From Virgibacillus proomii (GTDB lineage: Bacteria > Bacillota > Bacilli > Bacillales > Amphibacillaceae): 64,000 nucleotides of DNA. The notes below the pieces were generated by a model. The model worked only from the letters and a program-made list of their open reading frames with translations, was not told the DNA's origin and did not search any database. A program made the translations under genes and the position numbers. This document shows positions 50,851-63,635 of this stretch, one piece after another (the stretch's first letter is position 1; every line of letters begins with the position of its first letter). Location: contig NZ_JAHLNO010000006.1 in NCBI RefSeq assembly GCF_018916875.1, forward strand, positions 1-64,000, in the 5' to 3' direction.

Positions 50851-52905
50851 ATGAACCGGATATTTCGGAACGCGTTCTTTTGGATACTGATTTTCTTTGT
50901 AATTATTGCGGTTATTTCAGTATTCACTGGGCCGAATGAAGAAGCAAAACAATACAATGTTAAGCAATTTATGGATGCTTTAAATAATGGCGAAATTAAA
51001 GAAATGACGATGCAGCCTGCTAATGGCATTATTCGTTATAAAGGAACTTTAAATGATGATGAAAAGCCTTTTATTGCACAAGTTCCTGATAATACAGAGA
51101 TTGTTGCTTCGATTACGAAGCAAGCGAATGAACAAAGTGTACTTAAGGTAGAAGAAGAAGAACAGCCTAGTATGTGGGTAACGCTTTTAACAACGATGAT
51201 TCCTTTCCTGATTATCGGACTCTTTTTCTTGTTTATCCTTAGTCAAGCTCAAGGTGGCGGCGGCGGAGGCCGTGTGATGAACTTCGGTAAGAGTAAGGCG
51301 AAAATGTATACCGAGGATAAAAAGAAAGTACGCTTCAAAGATGTTGCCGGTGCAGATGAAGAGAAGCAAGAACTAGTAGAAGTGGTTGACTTTCTAAAAG
51401 ATCCACGTAAATTTGCTTCACTCGGTGCACGAATTCCAAAAGGAGTGTTGCTTGTTGGACCTCCTGGAACCGGTAAAACGTTATTAGCGCGTGCTGTAGC
51501 TGGCGAAGCAGGAACACCATTTTTCTCTATCAGTGGTTCTGATTTTGTGGAGATGTTCGTTGGTGTTGGTGCATCTCGTGTACGCGATTTATTTGAAAAT
51601 GCGAAAAAGAACGCACCCTGTATTATTTTTATAGATGAGATTGATGCAGTTGGTAGACAACGTGGAGCTGGTCTTGGTGGCGGTCATGATGAACGGGAAC
51701 AAACATTAAACCAGTTGCTGGTAGAAATGGATGGTTTTGGTGCAAATGAAGGTATTATCGTCATTGCAGCAACGAACCGTGCAGATATTTTAGATCCGGC
51801 GTTACTGCGTCCAGGACGTTTTGATCGTCAAATCATGGTGGACCGACCAGATGTAAAAGGGCGCCAAGAAGTGTTAAAAGTACATGCCAGAAATAAACCG
51901 TTAGCTGACGATGTAGACTTAAAAACAATAGCTATGCGAACACCTGGATTTTCGGGTGCAGATTTAGAAAACTTACTTAACGAAGCTGCATTAGTAGCGG
52001 CAAGAAGAGACGCTACTAAAATTGAAATGTTAGATATTGATGAGGCAATTGACCGTGTTATCGCCGGACCTGCGAAGAAAAGCAGAGTTATTTCTAAAAA
52101 AGAGCGTAATATTGTTGCTCATCATGAAAGTGGTCACACTGTTATTGGCATGGTTTTAGATGATGCTGATATGGTGCATAAGGTTACGATCGTTCCTCGT
52201 GGCCAAGCCGGTGGTTATGCTGTAATGCTTCCAAGAGAAGATCGTTATTTCATGACCAAACCGGAATTGTTTGATAAGATAACAGGGCTATTAGGCGGTC
52301 GTGTAGCTGAGGAAATTATGTTTGGTGAAGTAAGTACAGGTGCACATAATGACTTTCAACGTGCAACAGCCATTGCTCGAAAAATGATAACAGAGTATGG
52401 CATGAGTGATAAAATTGGACCATTACAATTTACTAGTGGTAGCGGTCAAGTCTTTCTTGGCCGTGATCTCAGCAATGAACAAACCTATAGTGAAGCCATT
52501 GCTCGAGAAATTGATAAAGAAATGCAAAACTTTATTAGTTATTGTTATGATCGAGCTAAGAAAATCCTTACTGAGCATAAGGATAAGCTTGAGTTAATTG
52601 CACAGACTTTACTAGAAGTAGAAACGCTTGACGCTAAGCAACTTAAGTCGCTCTTTGAAGATGGAGTATTACCTCCAGAGGACGACGATAAGGTAAAGGT
52701 GAATATTCAATCTAAAGAAGATGAACCGGAATCTTATGAAGAAGCAAAAGAAAAAGCTAGCAAAAAGCTAAAAGAAGAAACAAAAGAGCAGCCTTCTAAA
52801 GATAGTAGTGTATCTACTTCATTTGATGAAACAAAAACGTCTCCTACATCTCATGAAATCAGAACTGATAATAAACCGACAGCAGAAGATGAAGAGGAGA
52901 AATAA
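50851..52905 (+). CDS. ftsH: ATP-dependent membrane zinc metalloprotease FtsH
   Basis: Degrades membrane and regulatory proteins. 684 residues. Membrane segments at about 8-25 and 109-131 flank an extracytoplasmic domain. A Gly-rich linker (135-140) precedes the AAA+ module with GPPGTGKT at 203-210. The zinc motif HEXXH is at 425-429. The C-terminal tail (about 615-684) is Glu/Lys/Ser-rich and probably disordered. GGGAGGAGG before the ATG and a strong terminator after. Confidence 0.97.
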   Translation: MNRIFRNAFFWILIFFVIIAVISVFTGPNEEAKQYNVKQFMDALNNGEIKEMTMQPANGIIRYKGTLNDDEKPFIAQVPDNTEIVASITKQANEQSVLKVEEEEQPSMWVTLLTTMIPFLIIGLFFLFILSQAQGGGGGGRVMNFGKSKAKMYTEDKKKVRFKDVAGADEEKQELVEVVDFLKDPRKFASLGARIPKGVLLVGPPGTGKTLLARAVAGEAGTPFFSISGSDFVEMFVGVGASRVRDLFENAKKNAPCIIFIDEIDAVGRQRGAGLGGGHDEREQTLNQLLVEMDGFGANEGIIVIAATNRADILDPALLRPGRFDRQIMVDRPDVKGRQEVLKVHARNKPLADDVDLKTIAMRTPGFSGADLENLLNEAALVAARRDATKIEMLDIDEAIDRVIAGPAKKSRVISKKERNIVAHHESGHTVIGMVLDDADMVHKVTIVPRGQAGGYAVMLPREDRYFMTKPELFDKITGLLGGRVAEEIMFGEVSTGAHNDFQRATAIARKMITEYGMSDKIGPLQFTSGSGQVFLGRDLSNEQTYSEAIAREIDKEMQNFISYCYDRAKKILTEHKDKLELIAQTLLEVETLDAKQLKSLFEDGVLPPEDDDKVKVNIQSKEDEPESYEEAKEKASKKLKEETKEQPSKDSSVSTSFDETKTSPTSHEIRTDNKPTAEDEEEK

Positions 52906-52916
52906 AGGGAATGGAT

Positions 52917-52960
52917 CCCCCCCCCACCTTAATGAGATGAGCAAGGTGGGGGGTGTTTTT
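52917..52960 (+). terminator. ftsH terminator
   Basis: CCCCCCACCTT (52920-52930) pairs perfectly with AAGGTGGGGGG (52943-52953), then TGTTTTTA. Confidence 0.92.
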
Positions 52961-53130
52961 ATCCCGCATGTAACTGGCAGTAAGACCTGCCTTTCCATCT
53001 ACGAGTTGAACCCTAGGAGGATAAGTGGAGGATCCAACTGCAAGTCACGCTTTTTCTTCGTGCGATGTATTGCTGTCGTAGCTTCTCTGTTCTGTCGTCC
53101 CAAGCCAATCGGGTATTTAGTTGTCTTTTA
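52960..53130 (-). repeat. Partial B and D repeat between ftsH and coaX
   Basis: TATCCCGCATGTAACTGGCA, ACGAG..GAACCCTAGGAGG, CAACTGCAAGTCA (B, hairpin-2 end), then an inverted D fragment (CTTTTTCTTCGTGCGATG, TGCTGTCGTAGC) and AATCGGGTATTTAG. 53131-53328 shows nothing else. Confidence 0.65.
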
Positions 53131-53328
53131 TCACACCACTTCATCTTATTGATGTCAAACCATGAAAGTAGTAGAGATGATGGGGCTTTATATACGTTAT
53201 TAAATTTCCACTCGCGTCGTCTTAACTTCGCGCTGAAATTTTTCACATTCTAACATTTGAAGAAATTATAAATGGATTATTTTAGACAAAATGTTGAACA
53301 TTCTCTTAAAAGAAGGGTAAGGATCTTT

Positions 53329-54102
53329 ATGTTATTTGTATTAGATGTTGGAAATACGAATACGGTCCTGGGTGTTTTTGCTGATGATAAATTAATTCAT
53401 CAATGGCGAATAAAAACGGACCGTCATAAAACAGAAGATGAATTTGGCATGCTGATTAAGTCATTATTTGCACATAAAGGTGTTACTTTTTCAGAAATTA
53501 CAGCAGTAATTATTTCTTCCGTAGTACCTCCTATTATGTATGCTTTAGAAAAGATGTGTAAAAACTATTTTCAAATAGAGCCATTGATCATTGGCAAGGA
53601 AGCAGTAGATTCTTTTTTAAAAATGCGTTATCCAACCCCCCAAGAAATTGGAGCAGATCGGATTGTGAATGCAGTTGGAGCGATTGAGGAATATGGTGCA
53701 CCGCTTATTATCATTGACTTTGGGACAGCGACAACCTATTGCTACATTAGTGAACAAAAAGAATATTATGGCGGAGTCATTGCCCCTGGTATGCAGATAG
53801 CGATGGAAGCCTTGTATCGATATGCTTCTAAATTACCGAAAATAGAAATTCAAGTTCCACCGAGTGTCATTGGCTCATCTACTGTAGAGGCAATGCAGGC
53901 AGGTGCTCTATATGGTTATGTAGAGCAAGTTGACGGGATTGTGCGTCGTATAGAGGAAGAAATGGGTGTTAAGACAACTGTTGTAGCAACAGGGGGACTA
54001 TCGCCATTAATTGCTGACGAATCAAAAATGATAGATATTGTAGATCCTTATTTAACTTTAAAGGGGTTACGGTATATTTATAATAAAAACAAATCAGAAT
54101 AG
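53329..54102 (+). CDS. coaX: Type III pantothenate kinase
   Basis: First step of coenzyme A synthesis. 257 residues from the ATG at 53329, where the diagnostic [13 protein letters not shown] begins; the frame is open further upstream (53272) without a ribosome site. [23 protein letters not shown] and [11 protein letters not shown] are type III signatures. AAGGGTAAGGA lies upstream. hslO follows 28 bp later. Confidence 0.95.
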   Translation: MLFVLDVGNTNTVLGVFADDKLIHQWRIKTDRHKTEDEFGMLIKSLFAHKGVTFSEITAVIISSVVPPIMYALEKMCKNYFQIEPLIIGKEAVDSFLKMRYPTPQEIGADRIVNAVGAIEEYGAPLIIIDFGTATTYCYISEQKEYYGGVIAPGMQIAMEALYRYASKLPKIEIQVPPSVIGSSTVEAMQAGALYGYVEQVDGIVRRIEEEMGVKTTVVATGGLSPLIADESKMIDIVDPYLTLKGLRYIYNKNKSE

Positions 54103-54130
54103 CTTTTTCCAGCAGAAGGGAGAACAAGCC

Positions 54131-55009
54131 ATGAAAGATTTTATAATAAAAGCAACTGCTTATAATGACAAGGTACGTGCGTATGCTGCGCTATCTACTC
54201 ATACTGTGGAAGAGGCGAGAAGGCGACATGACACATGGGCAACGGCTTCAGCTGCGCTGGGCAGAACTCTTACGATTACAGCGATGATGGGGGCAATGCT
54301 AAAAGGGGAAGACACAATTACAGCGAAAGTAATTGGGAATGGTCCAATTGGAGCAATTATTGCAGATGCGAATGCAAAAGGACAAGTTCGCGGTTATGTA
54401 ACGAATCCTCATGTTGATTTTGAACTAAATTCCCAAGGGAAGTTGGATGTGGCTAGGGCTGTCGGTACAGAAGGGAATATTAGTGTCATTAAGGATTTAG
54501 GTTTAAGAGACTTCTTTACTGGGGAAGTTCCGATTATTTCCGGGGAAATTAGCGAAGACTTTACTTATTATTTTTCGAATTCTGAACAGATCCCTTCAGC
54601 TGTTGGTGCAGGCGTATTAGTAAATCCTGATCATAGCATTTTAGCCGCCGGAGGGTTTATTGTCCAACTGATGCCAGGCGCAAGTGAGGAGGTCGTCGAA
54701 CAGTTAGAAGAACAAATACAATCTTTCCCAGCCATTTCCACATTAATTCGTGAAGGAAATACACCTGAGCAAATATTACAGCGCTTATTTGGCGACCAGG
54801 AGATGAAACTACTTGAGTCTATCCCGTTGGAATTCCGTTGTCGATGCTCAAAAGAACGGGTAGAGCGAGCTATTATCGGATTAGGAGAAGCTGAAATTCA
54901 AAATATGATCGATGAAGATCACGGAGCAGAGGCTAGCTGTCATTTTTGTAACCAGACTTACCATTTTACAGAAGAAGAGTTAATTAACTTAAAAGAACAA
55001 GCAGAATAA
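54131..55009 (+). CDS. hslO: Redox-regulated chaperone Hsp33
   Basis: Holdase activated by disulfide formation. 292 residues. The C-terminal zinc switch has CRC (about 236-238) and CHFC (about 269-272). N-terminal [14 protein letters not shown] and the [10 protein letters not shown] block are typical. GAAGGGAG before the ATG. Probably cotranscribed with coaX; a good terminator follows. Confidence 0.96.
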   Translation: MKDFIIKATAYNDKVRAYAALSTHTVEEARRRHDTWATASAALGRTLTITAMMGAMLKGEDTITAKVIGNGPIGAIIADANAKGQVRGYVTNPHVDFELNSQGKLDVARAVGTEGNISVIKDLGLRDFFTGEVPIISGEISEDFTYYFSNSEQIPSAVGAGVLVNPDHSILAAGGFIVQLMPGASEEVVEQLEEQIQSFPAISTLIREGNTPEQILQRLFGDQEMKLLESIPLEFRCRCSKERVERAIIGLGEAEIQNMIDEDHGAEASCHFCNQTYHFTEEELINLKEQAE

Positions 55010-55027
55010 TTATTAAAAAACTAACTA

Positions 55028-55056
55028 GAAATCGCAGATATTACTGCGATTTTTAG
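55028..55056 (+). terminator. hslO terminator
   Basis: AAATCGCAG (55029-55037) pairs with CTGCGATTT (55044-55052), then TTAG. Confidence 0.85.
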
Positions 55057-55129
55057 CTTTATTAGCAACTGAAATGTAAACAAGTAAATTTAAGTTTAAG
55101 TAGAAGTCAGGCGCAAATGAGTTCTCGTC

Positions 55130-55300
55130 TATCCTGCGTAAGATTCCCCTTCAAGAGTGATAGAAAAGAAGAAGCCTATGGGAGATAACGGCAACAAAAT
55201 CATTCAAGGTGGAAAGTACTCCTTGAATGAAGTTTTACATATCGTCAGAAGTTCTCCAGTTTATACGTCACTAACTGATCGCTTGTGCTTTTGTACTACT
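55130..55300 (+). repeat. Decayed composite repeat K6
   Basis: Fragments of a B unit in minus orientation (AGATAACGGCA; hairpin 1 55201-55209 with 55221-55229, CATTCAAGG/CCTTGAATG; GAAGTTTTAC) and tail E (CGTCAGAAGTTCTCCAGTTT). 55301-55679 shows no gene that I can support. Confidence 0.6.
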
Positions 55301-55679
55301 TCTATTAATAGGGATGAAAGAAACCTCCACTGAACGAAGTATCACTTTAATATGCCAATCTTACTTTTGATGTAAACAAACAGTCTTAAAGTGAACAAAA
55401 ACCCTAATTTTTGTTCTGCGTGAGGAAGGGATATTATGTTAAATTAAGCTTATACAAGTTTCATGTAAATGGCATGTAAAGTTTGGACATACTGCTAAAG
55501 AAGGGTGTTAGCTAACTCTTTTTTAAACCTTTAAATGTACGTGCTTATAAATGTACGTTCAAAAAGAGGATAAATAGGCTTGAAGTCTCACATTATTATG
55601 TAAGCCTAGGATTAGCTTAGTTGCTGTACTTGTATAGCTTCTTAAGGCTAATTGTACCTGAGTACAGGAGGAGCAGGAA

Positions 55680-56591
55680 ATGTCAAAAAAACTATTACTT
55701 GGAATCATTATTATTCTTTTAATTACGAATATTGCCATGATATTAGTTTGGAGTAATAACGAGCAAATAGATGTAAAAAATGATGGTGTAAAACGGAAAT
55801 TTAGCAATAAGGAAGTGGTGGCAACCGTAAATGGAGAAGACATCACCTTTCAAAAATGGTACGATGCTTTAAAGAATACTTATGGAGAAGAAAAGCTGAA
55901 GGAAATGATTGATCGCATTCTTGTTCAGCAGTTAGCGGAAAAGAAAGGGATTACGATTAATGATAAGGTGATAGAACGAGAAATTTCACTCCTGCTTGCA
56001 ATGCAAGGGGTGTTATCAAGTTCTGAATATAAAGAATTAGAAGCAGATTGGGAAGATGATATACGTTATCGCTATCAACTGCAAATGCTACTGACGGAAG
56101 ATGTACCTGTTTCCGAAGCTAAACTCAAAGAGTATCATGCAAGATATGGGAAACACTACAACTTCACATCTTCCATGCAGCTTTCACATATAGTAGTAAA
56201 GGATAAGAAAACAGCGGAAAAAATTTATAAGGAGTTAGAGTCGGGAGCGTCGTTTAGCTTATTAGCACAAGAATATTCATTGGATGAAGAAACGAAATCG
56301 GAAGGTGGATATTTAGGGTTTATTTCAATAGAAAGTCAATTTTTTCCTAAAGGCTATGTGGAAATTGCTACTAAGATGAATGAGCATTCTTACAGTAAAC
56401 CATTTAAAGCAGATAATGGGGTAGCTATTTTATATTTACATCGTAAGCTTCCTTCGATTACGTTTACCTATGAGGAAATAAAACCATATATCAAAAGCGA
56501 ATTAGCACTAAATGAAAAAAATCAGTCATTAGATGCTGATTCACTTTGGGAAAAGCAAGATATTAAATGGATTTACGAGAAATTAGAATAG
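55680..56591 (+). CDS. yacD: PrsA/SurA-like membrane-anchored peptidyl-prolyl isomerase YacD
   Basis: 303 residues. An N-terminal membrane anchor (about 4-24) has no lipobox Cys, so it is not a PrsA-type lipoprotein. A SurA-N-like helical region and one parvulin domain (about 165-260, SHIVVKDKKTAEKIYKEL, FSLLAQEYS, GGYLGF) follow. Probably helps fold exported proteins; client unknown. CAGGAGGAG before the ATG. Located between hslO and cysK, as yacD in B. subtilis. Confidence 0.9.
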   Translation: MSKKLLLGIIIILLITNIAMILVWSNNEQIDVKNDGVKRKFSNKEVVATVNGEDITFQKWYDALKNTYGEEKLKEMIDRILVQQLAEKKGITINDKVIEREISLLLAMQGVLSSSEYKELEADWEDDIRYRYQLQMLLTEDVPVSEAKLKEYHARYGKHYNFTSSMQLSHIVVKDKKTAEKIYKELESGASFSLLAQEYSLDEETKSEGGYLGFISIESQFFPKGYVEIATKMNEHSYSKPFKADNGVAILYLHRKLPSITFTYEEIKPYIKSELALNEKNQSLDADSLWEKQDIKWIYEKLE

Positions 56592-56668
56592 ATAGTTGAC
56601 AAGATCAAAATAAACTCGTAAATTTATAATTAATCAGATAAAAAAAGTAGGAATTGGGAGGCCGTGAG

Positions 56669-57598
56669 ATGAAAGTTGCAAATTCGATAGCGGAGCTTAT
56701 AGGAGAAACGCCAATTGTAAAGTTAAATAATATAGTTGATGAAAATAGTGCTGATATTTATGTGAAATTAGAATTTATGAATCCGGGAAGTTCAGTAAAA
56801 GATCGAATTGCTTTAGCGATGGTAGAAGCTGCTGAGAAGGAAGGCTTACTTAATGAAGGGGATACCATTATTGAACCAACGAGTGGGAACACCGGAATAG
56901 GCTTAGCGATGGTAGCTGCTGCCAAAGGTTATAAAGCAATCCTAGTGATGCCAGATACGATGAGCCAGGAACGCCGTAATCTATTACGTGCTTATGGTGC
57001 TAAGTTAGTATTAACGCCTGGTGCTGAAGGAATGAAAGGGGCAATAAATAAAGCAGAAGAGCTGCAAAAAGAACATGAATATTTTATGCCGCAGCAATTT
57101 AATAATGAGGCAAATCCCAAAGTTCATGAAAAAACGACAGGAAAAGAAATCATTTCCCAAATGTCTGAAGGATTAGATGCCTTTATTGCTGGTATCGGTA
57201 CAGGAGGTACGATTACAGGTGCGGGCAGAGTGCTAAAAGAGCATTTTAAAGATATTAAAATATATGCTGTAGAACCAGCAACATCTGCTGTACTCTCTGG
57301 AGAAAAACCGGGCTCACACAAAATTCAGGGGATAGGTGCAGGCTTTGTACCGAAGATATTGGATACACATATATACGATAAAGTATTACAAATTGAAAAC
57401 GAAGAGGCTTTTGAAACGGCCAGAGAAATTGCTACGACCAATGGAATATTAGGTGGTATTTCTGCAGGCGCAGCTGTAGCCGCTGCGAAAAAAGTTGCTA
57501 AAGAACTAGGTAAAGGTAAGAAAGTATTAGCTATTTTCCCAGATAATGGGGAGCGTTATTTATCTACTCCACTTTATCATTTTGGAGAAAACGAATAA
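56669..57598 (+). CDS. cysK: Cysteine synthase (O-acetylserine sulfhydrylase)
   Basis: PLP enzyme making cysteine from O-acetylserine and sulfide. 309 residues from the ATG at 56669 (GGGAGG upstream); a TTG at 56654 is rejected. PLP Lys44 lies in [11 protein letters not shown], the TSGNTG substrate loop follows at about 72-77, and [10 protein letters not shown] binds phosphate. A TTGACA at 56596 may be part of its promoter; a CymR site was not established. Confidence 0.96.
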   Translation: MKVANSIAELIGETPIVKLNNIVDENSADIYVKLEFMNPGSSVKDRIALAMVEAAEKEGLLNEGDTIIEPTSGNTGIGLAMVAAAKGYKAILVMPDTMSQERRNLLRAYGAKLVLTPGAEGMKGAINKAEELQKEHEYFMPQQFNNEANPKVHEKTTGKEIISQMSEGLDAFIAGIGTGGTITGAGRVLKEHFKDIKIYAVEPATSAVLSGEKPGSHKIQGIGAGFVPKILDTHIYDKVLQIENEEAFETAREIATTNGILGGISAGAAVAAAKKVAKELGKGKKVLAIFPDNGERYLSTPLYHFGENE

Positions 57599-57616
57599 AT
57601 ATAGGTTTTTATGCGT

Positions 57617-57648
57617 AACCAGTATCGAAACAACGGTACTGGTTTTTA
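57617..57648 (+). terminator. cysK terminator
   Basis: AACCAGTA pairs with TACTGGTT (57637-57644), followed by TTTATG. Confidence 0.8.
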
Positions 57649-57707
57649 TGTTAGTCTAGTGATTTATATCCGCTTCTATATAGTAGAGGTGGATAATTGG
57701 TTTGAGA

Positions 57708-58378
57708 AGTAGCTTTGTCTAACTTAAGCAATGGAGCTCAAGGAAACTTTGCTTTTTTTCTACGATAAAGTTAACATTGGATCGAATCTAAAGGAAGACC
57801 GACTAAAAGCGGGCTTGCCGTCCAATCTCGGCATACGCCTGTTGCAGGGGAATGTAAGGATCTGTATCTATCACATTTGGAAAAATCTGCTTATTTTTTC
57901 CGATCTTTATGAGAGAAACGGCTCCTAAATTCCCATATCGCTCGGGGCGAGGGGACAGGGAAGCTGCGGGTAGCAATACATCGCGGTTTCTTAAGGACAA
58001 GAAGGACTACGACCAGCGATACATCGCACGCAGAAAAGTGATTTCCTTTTCAAGGACTAGACAGACTGCTTGAATAGGCATCACGCAGAAAAAGCGTACT
58101 TCTTTTTTAAAGACAAGAAACAACCAGGATAGCGATACATCGCGATTTTTTCAAGGAGAAAAGCATTCCACGGAATGAAGTTTCACTTTATCCCGCATGT
58201 AACTGACAGTAAAACCTGCCCTTCCATGCTAAGAGGTGAACCCTAGGAGGATAAGTGGAGGATCCAGTTGCAAGTCAAATGTCCGATTCTGTTCATTTAA
58301 CGATGATAGAAGATTCACTTTATCTCGTCAGCAGTTCTCTAGTTTGTACATCGCTAACCTGCCTTAAGCATTTTGTTC
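57708..58378 (+). repeat. Composite repeat K5 (head C, hairpin module, D copies, B unit, tail E)
   Basis: Head C 57708-57850, shared hairpin module 57850-57945, D-like copies 57960-58155 (AAGGACAAGAA; CAGCGATACATCGCACGCAG), hairpin-1 remnant and TTTCACTTTATCCCG (58160-58196), a B unit 58190-58318, tail E 58320-58378. It fills the gap where pabB, pabA and pabC occur in B. subtilis. Confidence 0.72.
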
Positions 58379-58521
58379 TTATATAACCATTTCTAAAGGT
58401 AGGTTGGGGCTGAAAGATAATCTGTTCTGCTGCTTTGTGTGAATATAGTAAACAAGGTCGCTTACAAAAAAATTCTATGTTACCATAAGAAAGAATAAAG
58501 ATGAAAGAAGGACTGGTGGAG

Positions 58522-59343
58522 ATGCGGTTAACAACTAAAAAGAAAACCTATGATTTAACCGATCGTACACATATTATGGGAATTTTAAATGTAACTCCTG
58601 ATTCTTTTTCTGATGGCGGCCACTATAATACGGTTGAAAAAGCGGTAGAACAGGCCATGAAATTAGAAAAAGATGGAGCAGATATTATTGATATTGGTGG
58701 CGAATCGACCCGACCAAATCATCAGCCTGTTTCTCAGGAAGAGGAAATAGCGCGAGTGATTCCTGTGATTGAAGCTATCAAGGATAAAGTTACGATTCCA
58801 ATATCGATCGATACGTATAAAGCCAAAACAGCTCAAGCTGCTCTGGAGGCAGGAGCAGACATTATTAACGATATATGGGGAGCAAAGCGTGAGCCGGAAA
58901 TAGCAGAGGTTGCAAGGGATCATCAAGCACCAATTATTTTAATGCATAACCAGAAAGATAGGAAATATAAAAATTTAATAGCCGATATGCTGTCCGATTT
59001 AAAAGCAAGTATTGATATTGCATTGAGCGCAGGTGTTTCACGTGAAAATATCCTCATAGATCCCGGTATTGGCTTTGCCAAAACGATGGAGGATAATTTA
59101 GTTGTGATGAATCGGTTAGAAGAATTTCAGCAGCTAGGATATCCATTACTATTAGCTACGTCAAGGAAACGATTCATTGGACATATTTTGGATGTACCGG
59201 CTGAACAGAGAGATATAGGAACAGGAGCAACAACTTGCATGGGAATTATGAAGGGAGCACAAATTTTTCGGGTTCATGATGTAAAGACAAATGTTCAGCT
59301 AGCTAAAATGATGGATGCTATGTTGCATGTGGAAAGAAGGTAA
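58522..59343 (+). CDS. folP: Dihydropteroate synthase
   Basis: Joins p-aminobenzoate to the pterin precursor in folate synthesis; the sulfonamide target. 273 residues from the ATG at 58522. An ATG at 58501 is in frame but has a weaker site. MGILNVTPDSFSDGG and DIGGESTRP are diagnostic, and a late SRKRFIG loop is present. First gene of a compact folate cluster, with p-aminobenzoate genes not adjacent. Confidence 0.95.
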   Translation: MRLTTKKKTYDLTDRTHIMGILNVTPDSFSDGGHYNTVEKAVEQAMKLEKDGADIIDIGGESTRPNHQPVSQEEEIARVIPVIEAIKDKVTIPISIDTYKAKTAQAALEAGADIINDIWGAKREPEIAEVARDHQAPIILMHNQKDRKYKNLIADMLSDLKASIDIALSAGVSRENILIDPGIGFAKTMEDNLVVMNRLEEFQQLGYPLLLATSRKRFIGHILDVPAEQRDIGTGATTCMGIMKGAQIFRVHDVKTNVQLAKMMDAMLHVERR

Positions 59344-59347
59344 TTTA

Positions 59348-59713
59348 GTGGATAAAATTTATTTGCAACAATTGCAATTTTATGGGTTTCATGGGCTGCT
59401 TCCTGAAGAGAATAAGCTAGGGCAACGTTTTCAAGTTGATGCGATTCTATATCTGGATTTAGCTAAGGCTGGCAAAAGTGATGATATGAATCATTCTATT
59501 CATTATGGATACGCCTATCAATGTATTAAAGAAGTAGTAGAAGGGGAAGCCAAGAATTTATTAGAGGCAGTTGCCGAAAATATTGCAGATAAGCTCTTAT
59601 CTACCTTTAGCTTATTACAAGCTTGTAATATTAAGCTTATTAAACCAGACCCGCCGATTCCAGGTCATTATCAATCCGTGGCAGTAGAAATATATAGGGA
59701 GAAATCACAATGA
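59348..59713 (+). CDS. folB: Dihydroneopterin aldolase
   Basis: 121 residues from the GTG at 59348 (120 in B. subtilis), with AAGAAGG upstream; the longer frame from 59315 lies inside folP and does not match the family. YGFHGLLPEENKLGQRF is the signature, with a late KPDPPIPGHYQSVAVEI block. It makes 6-hydroxymethyl-dihydropterin for FolK. Its stop overlaps folK by 4 nt. Confidence 0.95.
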   Translation: MDKIYLQQLQFYGFHGLLPEENKLGQRFQVDAILYLDLAKAGKSDDMNHSIHYGYAYQCIKEVVEGEAKNLLEAVAENIADKLLSTFSLLQACNIKLIKPDPPIPGHYQSVAVEIYREKSQ

Positions 59714-60228
59714 ATAAAGTTTATATCGCTTTAGGAACGAATATTGAGCCACGATTTAACCATTTACAAGAAGCATTACAACGCCTTCAAGAGCATAAGA
59801 AAATATCTATCCTCAAGCAATCATCTATTTATGAAACAGCTCCTGTAGGATATACAAATCAAGCTGACTTCTTAAATATGGTTATTCAGGCAGAAACAGA
59901 TTGTACGCCGATAGAGTTATTAGACTACTGTCAACAAATAGAAAAGGAATTAGGCAGAAAGCGAACTATTCGATTTGGCCCACGTACGATAGACCTTGAC
60001 ATTTTATTGTATAATCAAGAAAATATAAAGATGGAACGTTTAACGATTCCACATCCACGAATGCATGAGCGTGCATTTGTGCTAATTCCATTAAATGAGA
60101 TTGCACCGAATACGGTGTTACCTTTAACTATGGAAAATAAACATGTTGTTGATGCAATAAAAGAACTATCAGGAAATGACATAAAGGATGTAGAAATATG
60201 GACCAAAAAAGAATCGGTCGAAGAATAA
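59710..60228 (+). CDS. folK: HPPK, hydroxymethyl-dihydropterin pyrophosphokinase
   Basis: 172 residues. Pterin-binding IALGTNIEPR, then VGYTNQADFLNMV, then the metal-binding FGPRTIDLDILLY with its two Asp residues. Starts inside the folB stop. Its product is the FolP substrate, so folP-folB-folK cover three consecutive steps. Its 3' end overlaps yazB by 31 nt. Confidence 0.96.
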   Translation: MNKVYIALGTNIEPRFNHLQEALQRLQEHKKISILKQSSIYETAPVGYTNQADFLNMVIQAETDCTPIELLDYCQQIEKELGRKRTIRFGPRTIDLDILLYNQENIKMERLTIPHPRMHERAFVLIPLNEIAPNTVLPLTMENKHVVDAIKELSGNDIKDVEIWTKKESVEE

Positions 60229-60425
60229 AAGCATTTCGTAAATTAAAGGGATATACCCAAGTTGAATTTGCCAAAGAATTGGAAATACCGTTATCTGTTT
60301 TAGGGAGAATGGAACGGGGTTCTAAGCCCGTTTCCGAGGACCTTTTGGACAAGATAATAGCTGCCCTAGATATATCGAAGGAAGAGCTTATATTATACGA
60401 CAAAAATGACGGCGAAAGCGATTAA
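60198..60425 (+). CDS. yazB: XRE-family HTH protein YazB
   Basis: 75-residue helix-turn-helix protein (about 69 in B. subtilis YazB). The Cro/C1-type motif runs RRIKAFRKLKGYTQVEFAKE to LGRMERGSKPVSEDLL. AAAGGATG precedes the ATG, which lies within folK. The target is unknown; its place in a folate/translation operon suggests but does not show a role there. Confidence 0.9.
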   Translation: MDQKRIGRRIKAFRKLKGYTQVEFAKELEIPLSVLGRMERGSKPVSEDLLDKIIAALDISKEELILYDKNDGESD

Positions 60426-60444
60426 GAAAAGGAGGGGTATCATC

Positions 60445-61434
60445 ATGTTTCGAATCGGCGATATTACGGTTCCAAATCGAGTTGTGCTGGCACCTATGGC
60501 TGGTGTAAGTAATTACGCTTTTCGTTTAACGGTAAAGGAATTTGGTGCAGGCCTTGTTACTGCAGAAATGGTAAGTGATAAAGGAATTGTTAATAAAAAC
60601 GATAAAACCATGGACATGCTCTATATTGATGAAGAAGAAATGCCGATGAGTTTACAAATTTTTGGAGGGGAAAAAGATACGCTAGTTAAAGCCGCTTCTT
60701 TTGTTGATCGAAATACAAACGCTTCTATTATTGATATCAATATGGGCTGCCCTGTTCCAAAAATCACCAAATGTGATGCGGGTGCCCGTTGGCTGCTTGA
60801 ACCAGACAAGATTTATGAAATGGTATCTGCTGTTGTGCGTGAAGTAGAAAAGCCAGTGACAGTAAAAATGCGTAGTGGTTGGGATGAGAATCATATTTAT
60901 GCGGTGGATAATGCAAAAGCTATTCAAGAAGCGGGGGCAAAGGCAATAGCTGTTCATGGTAGAACAAGGAAACAGCTGTACGAGGGAGTAGCTGATTGGA
61001 ATATTATAAAACAAGTTAAGGAAGCAGTCTCGATCCCGGTTATTGGAAATGGTGATGTTGATAGTCCGCAAATTGCAAAGCAACGCCTAGATGAGACCGG
61101 TGTCGATGCAGTCATGATTGGCCGGGCTGCTCTAGGAAATCCATGGATCATTTATCAAACAGTGAAGTATTTAGAGACTGGTGATTTAATTAGTGACCCT
61201 ACTCCAAAGGAAAAAATAGATGTTTGTGCGCTTCATATGGATCGACTGATTCATATGAAGGGTGAAAAAATAGCAATTATGGAAATGCGTAAACATGCAG
61301 CTTGGTATTTGAAAGGGTTACGTGGTAATGGCAGAGTAAGGCGAAAAATAAATGATGTAGATACTCGAGATGGATTACTCAATATTTTATATACGTATGC
61401 TCATGAATTAGAGCAAGATCCAAAAGCTTCTTAA
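60445..61434 (+). CDS. dusB: tRNA-dihydrouridine synthase
   Basis: FMN enzyme reducing uridines in the tRNA D-loop region. 329 residues from the ATG at 60445, preceded by AAAGGAGGGG; the frame extends upstream into yazB without a site. LAPMAGVSNYAFR at the start, the active-site Cys in NMGCPVPKI, and the NGDV / MIGRAALGNPW FMN blocks are present. Which uridine is modified is not shown. Confidence 0.95.
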   Translation: MFRIGDITVPNRVVLAPMAGVSNYAFRLTVKEFGAGLVTAEMVSDKGIVNKNDKTMDMLYIDEEEMPMSLQIFGGEKDTLVKAASFVDRNTNASIIDINMGCPVPKITKCDAGARWLLEPDKIYEMVSAVVREVEKPVTVKMRSGWDENHIYAVDNAKAIQEAGAKAIAVHGRTRKQLYEGVADWNIIKQVKEAVSIPVIGNGDVDSPQIAKQRLDETGVDAVMIGRAALGNPWIIYQTVKYLETGDLISDPTPKEKIDVCALHMDRLIHMKGEKIAIMEMRKHAAWYLKGLRGNGRVRRKINDVDTRDGLLNILYTYAHELEQDPKAS

Positions 61435-63280
<1,846 letters not shown>

Positions 63281-63297
63281 ACGGTGTACCATTTTAA

Positions 63298-63333
63298 GAC
63301 AAAGGAGACGATAAACGTCCCTTTGTTTTTTAA
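63298..63333 (+). terminator. lysS terminator
   Basis: ACAAAGG-A-GACG pairs with CGTC-CCTTTGT (one bulge), then TTTTTT. Confidence 0.88.
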
Positions 63334-63359
63334 TTGTTTAGGAAACTGTAAAATTTGTT

Positions 63360-63500
63360 CATCCACACCCAGCTCTAACACCTAGCTCCTCGGGATTACT
63401 TCATTTTTCCTGTGGCGTGGGCAACCTCCTCGTCGGAGCTCCATTGCTTGTCGAGGCTGAGCAAGGCGTTTTTAAAGAGGTGTTCAAAAAATCAATTCAT
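63360..63500. other. GC-richer patch after lysS, unassigned
   Basis: CCTCGTCGGAGCTCC, TGTCGAGGC and AAGGCG stand out from the AT-rich surroundings. The end (TTTTTAAAGAGGTGTTCAAAAA) resembles sequence near 17294-17317. No gene or RNA recognised. Confidence 0.3.
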
Positions 63501-63635
63501 CGTACATAGGAATGAATAATACGAAGTTAAATTAATGTAGTAAATAATTTTAATGTCTAAATCTGCGCCAAGATTGGGGATCTAGCTACATACACTATAA
63601 CAAAGTAGTTTTCAGTTAAAATAGGAGGTCTTTTT

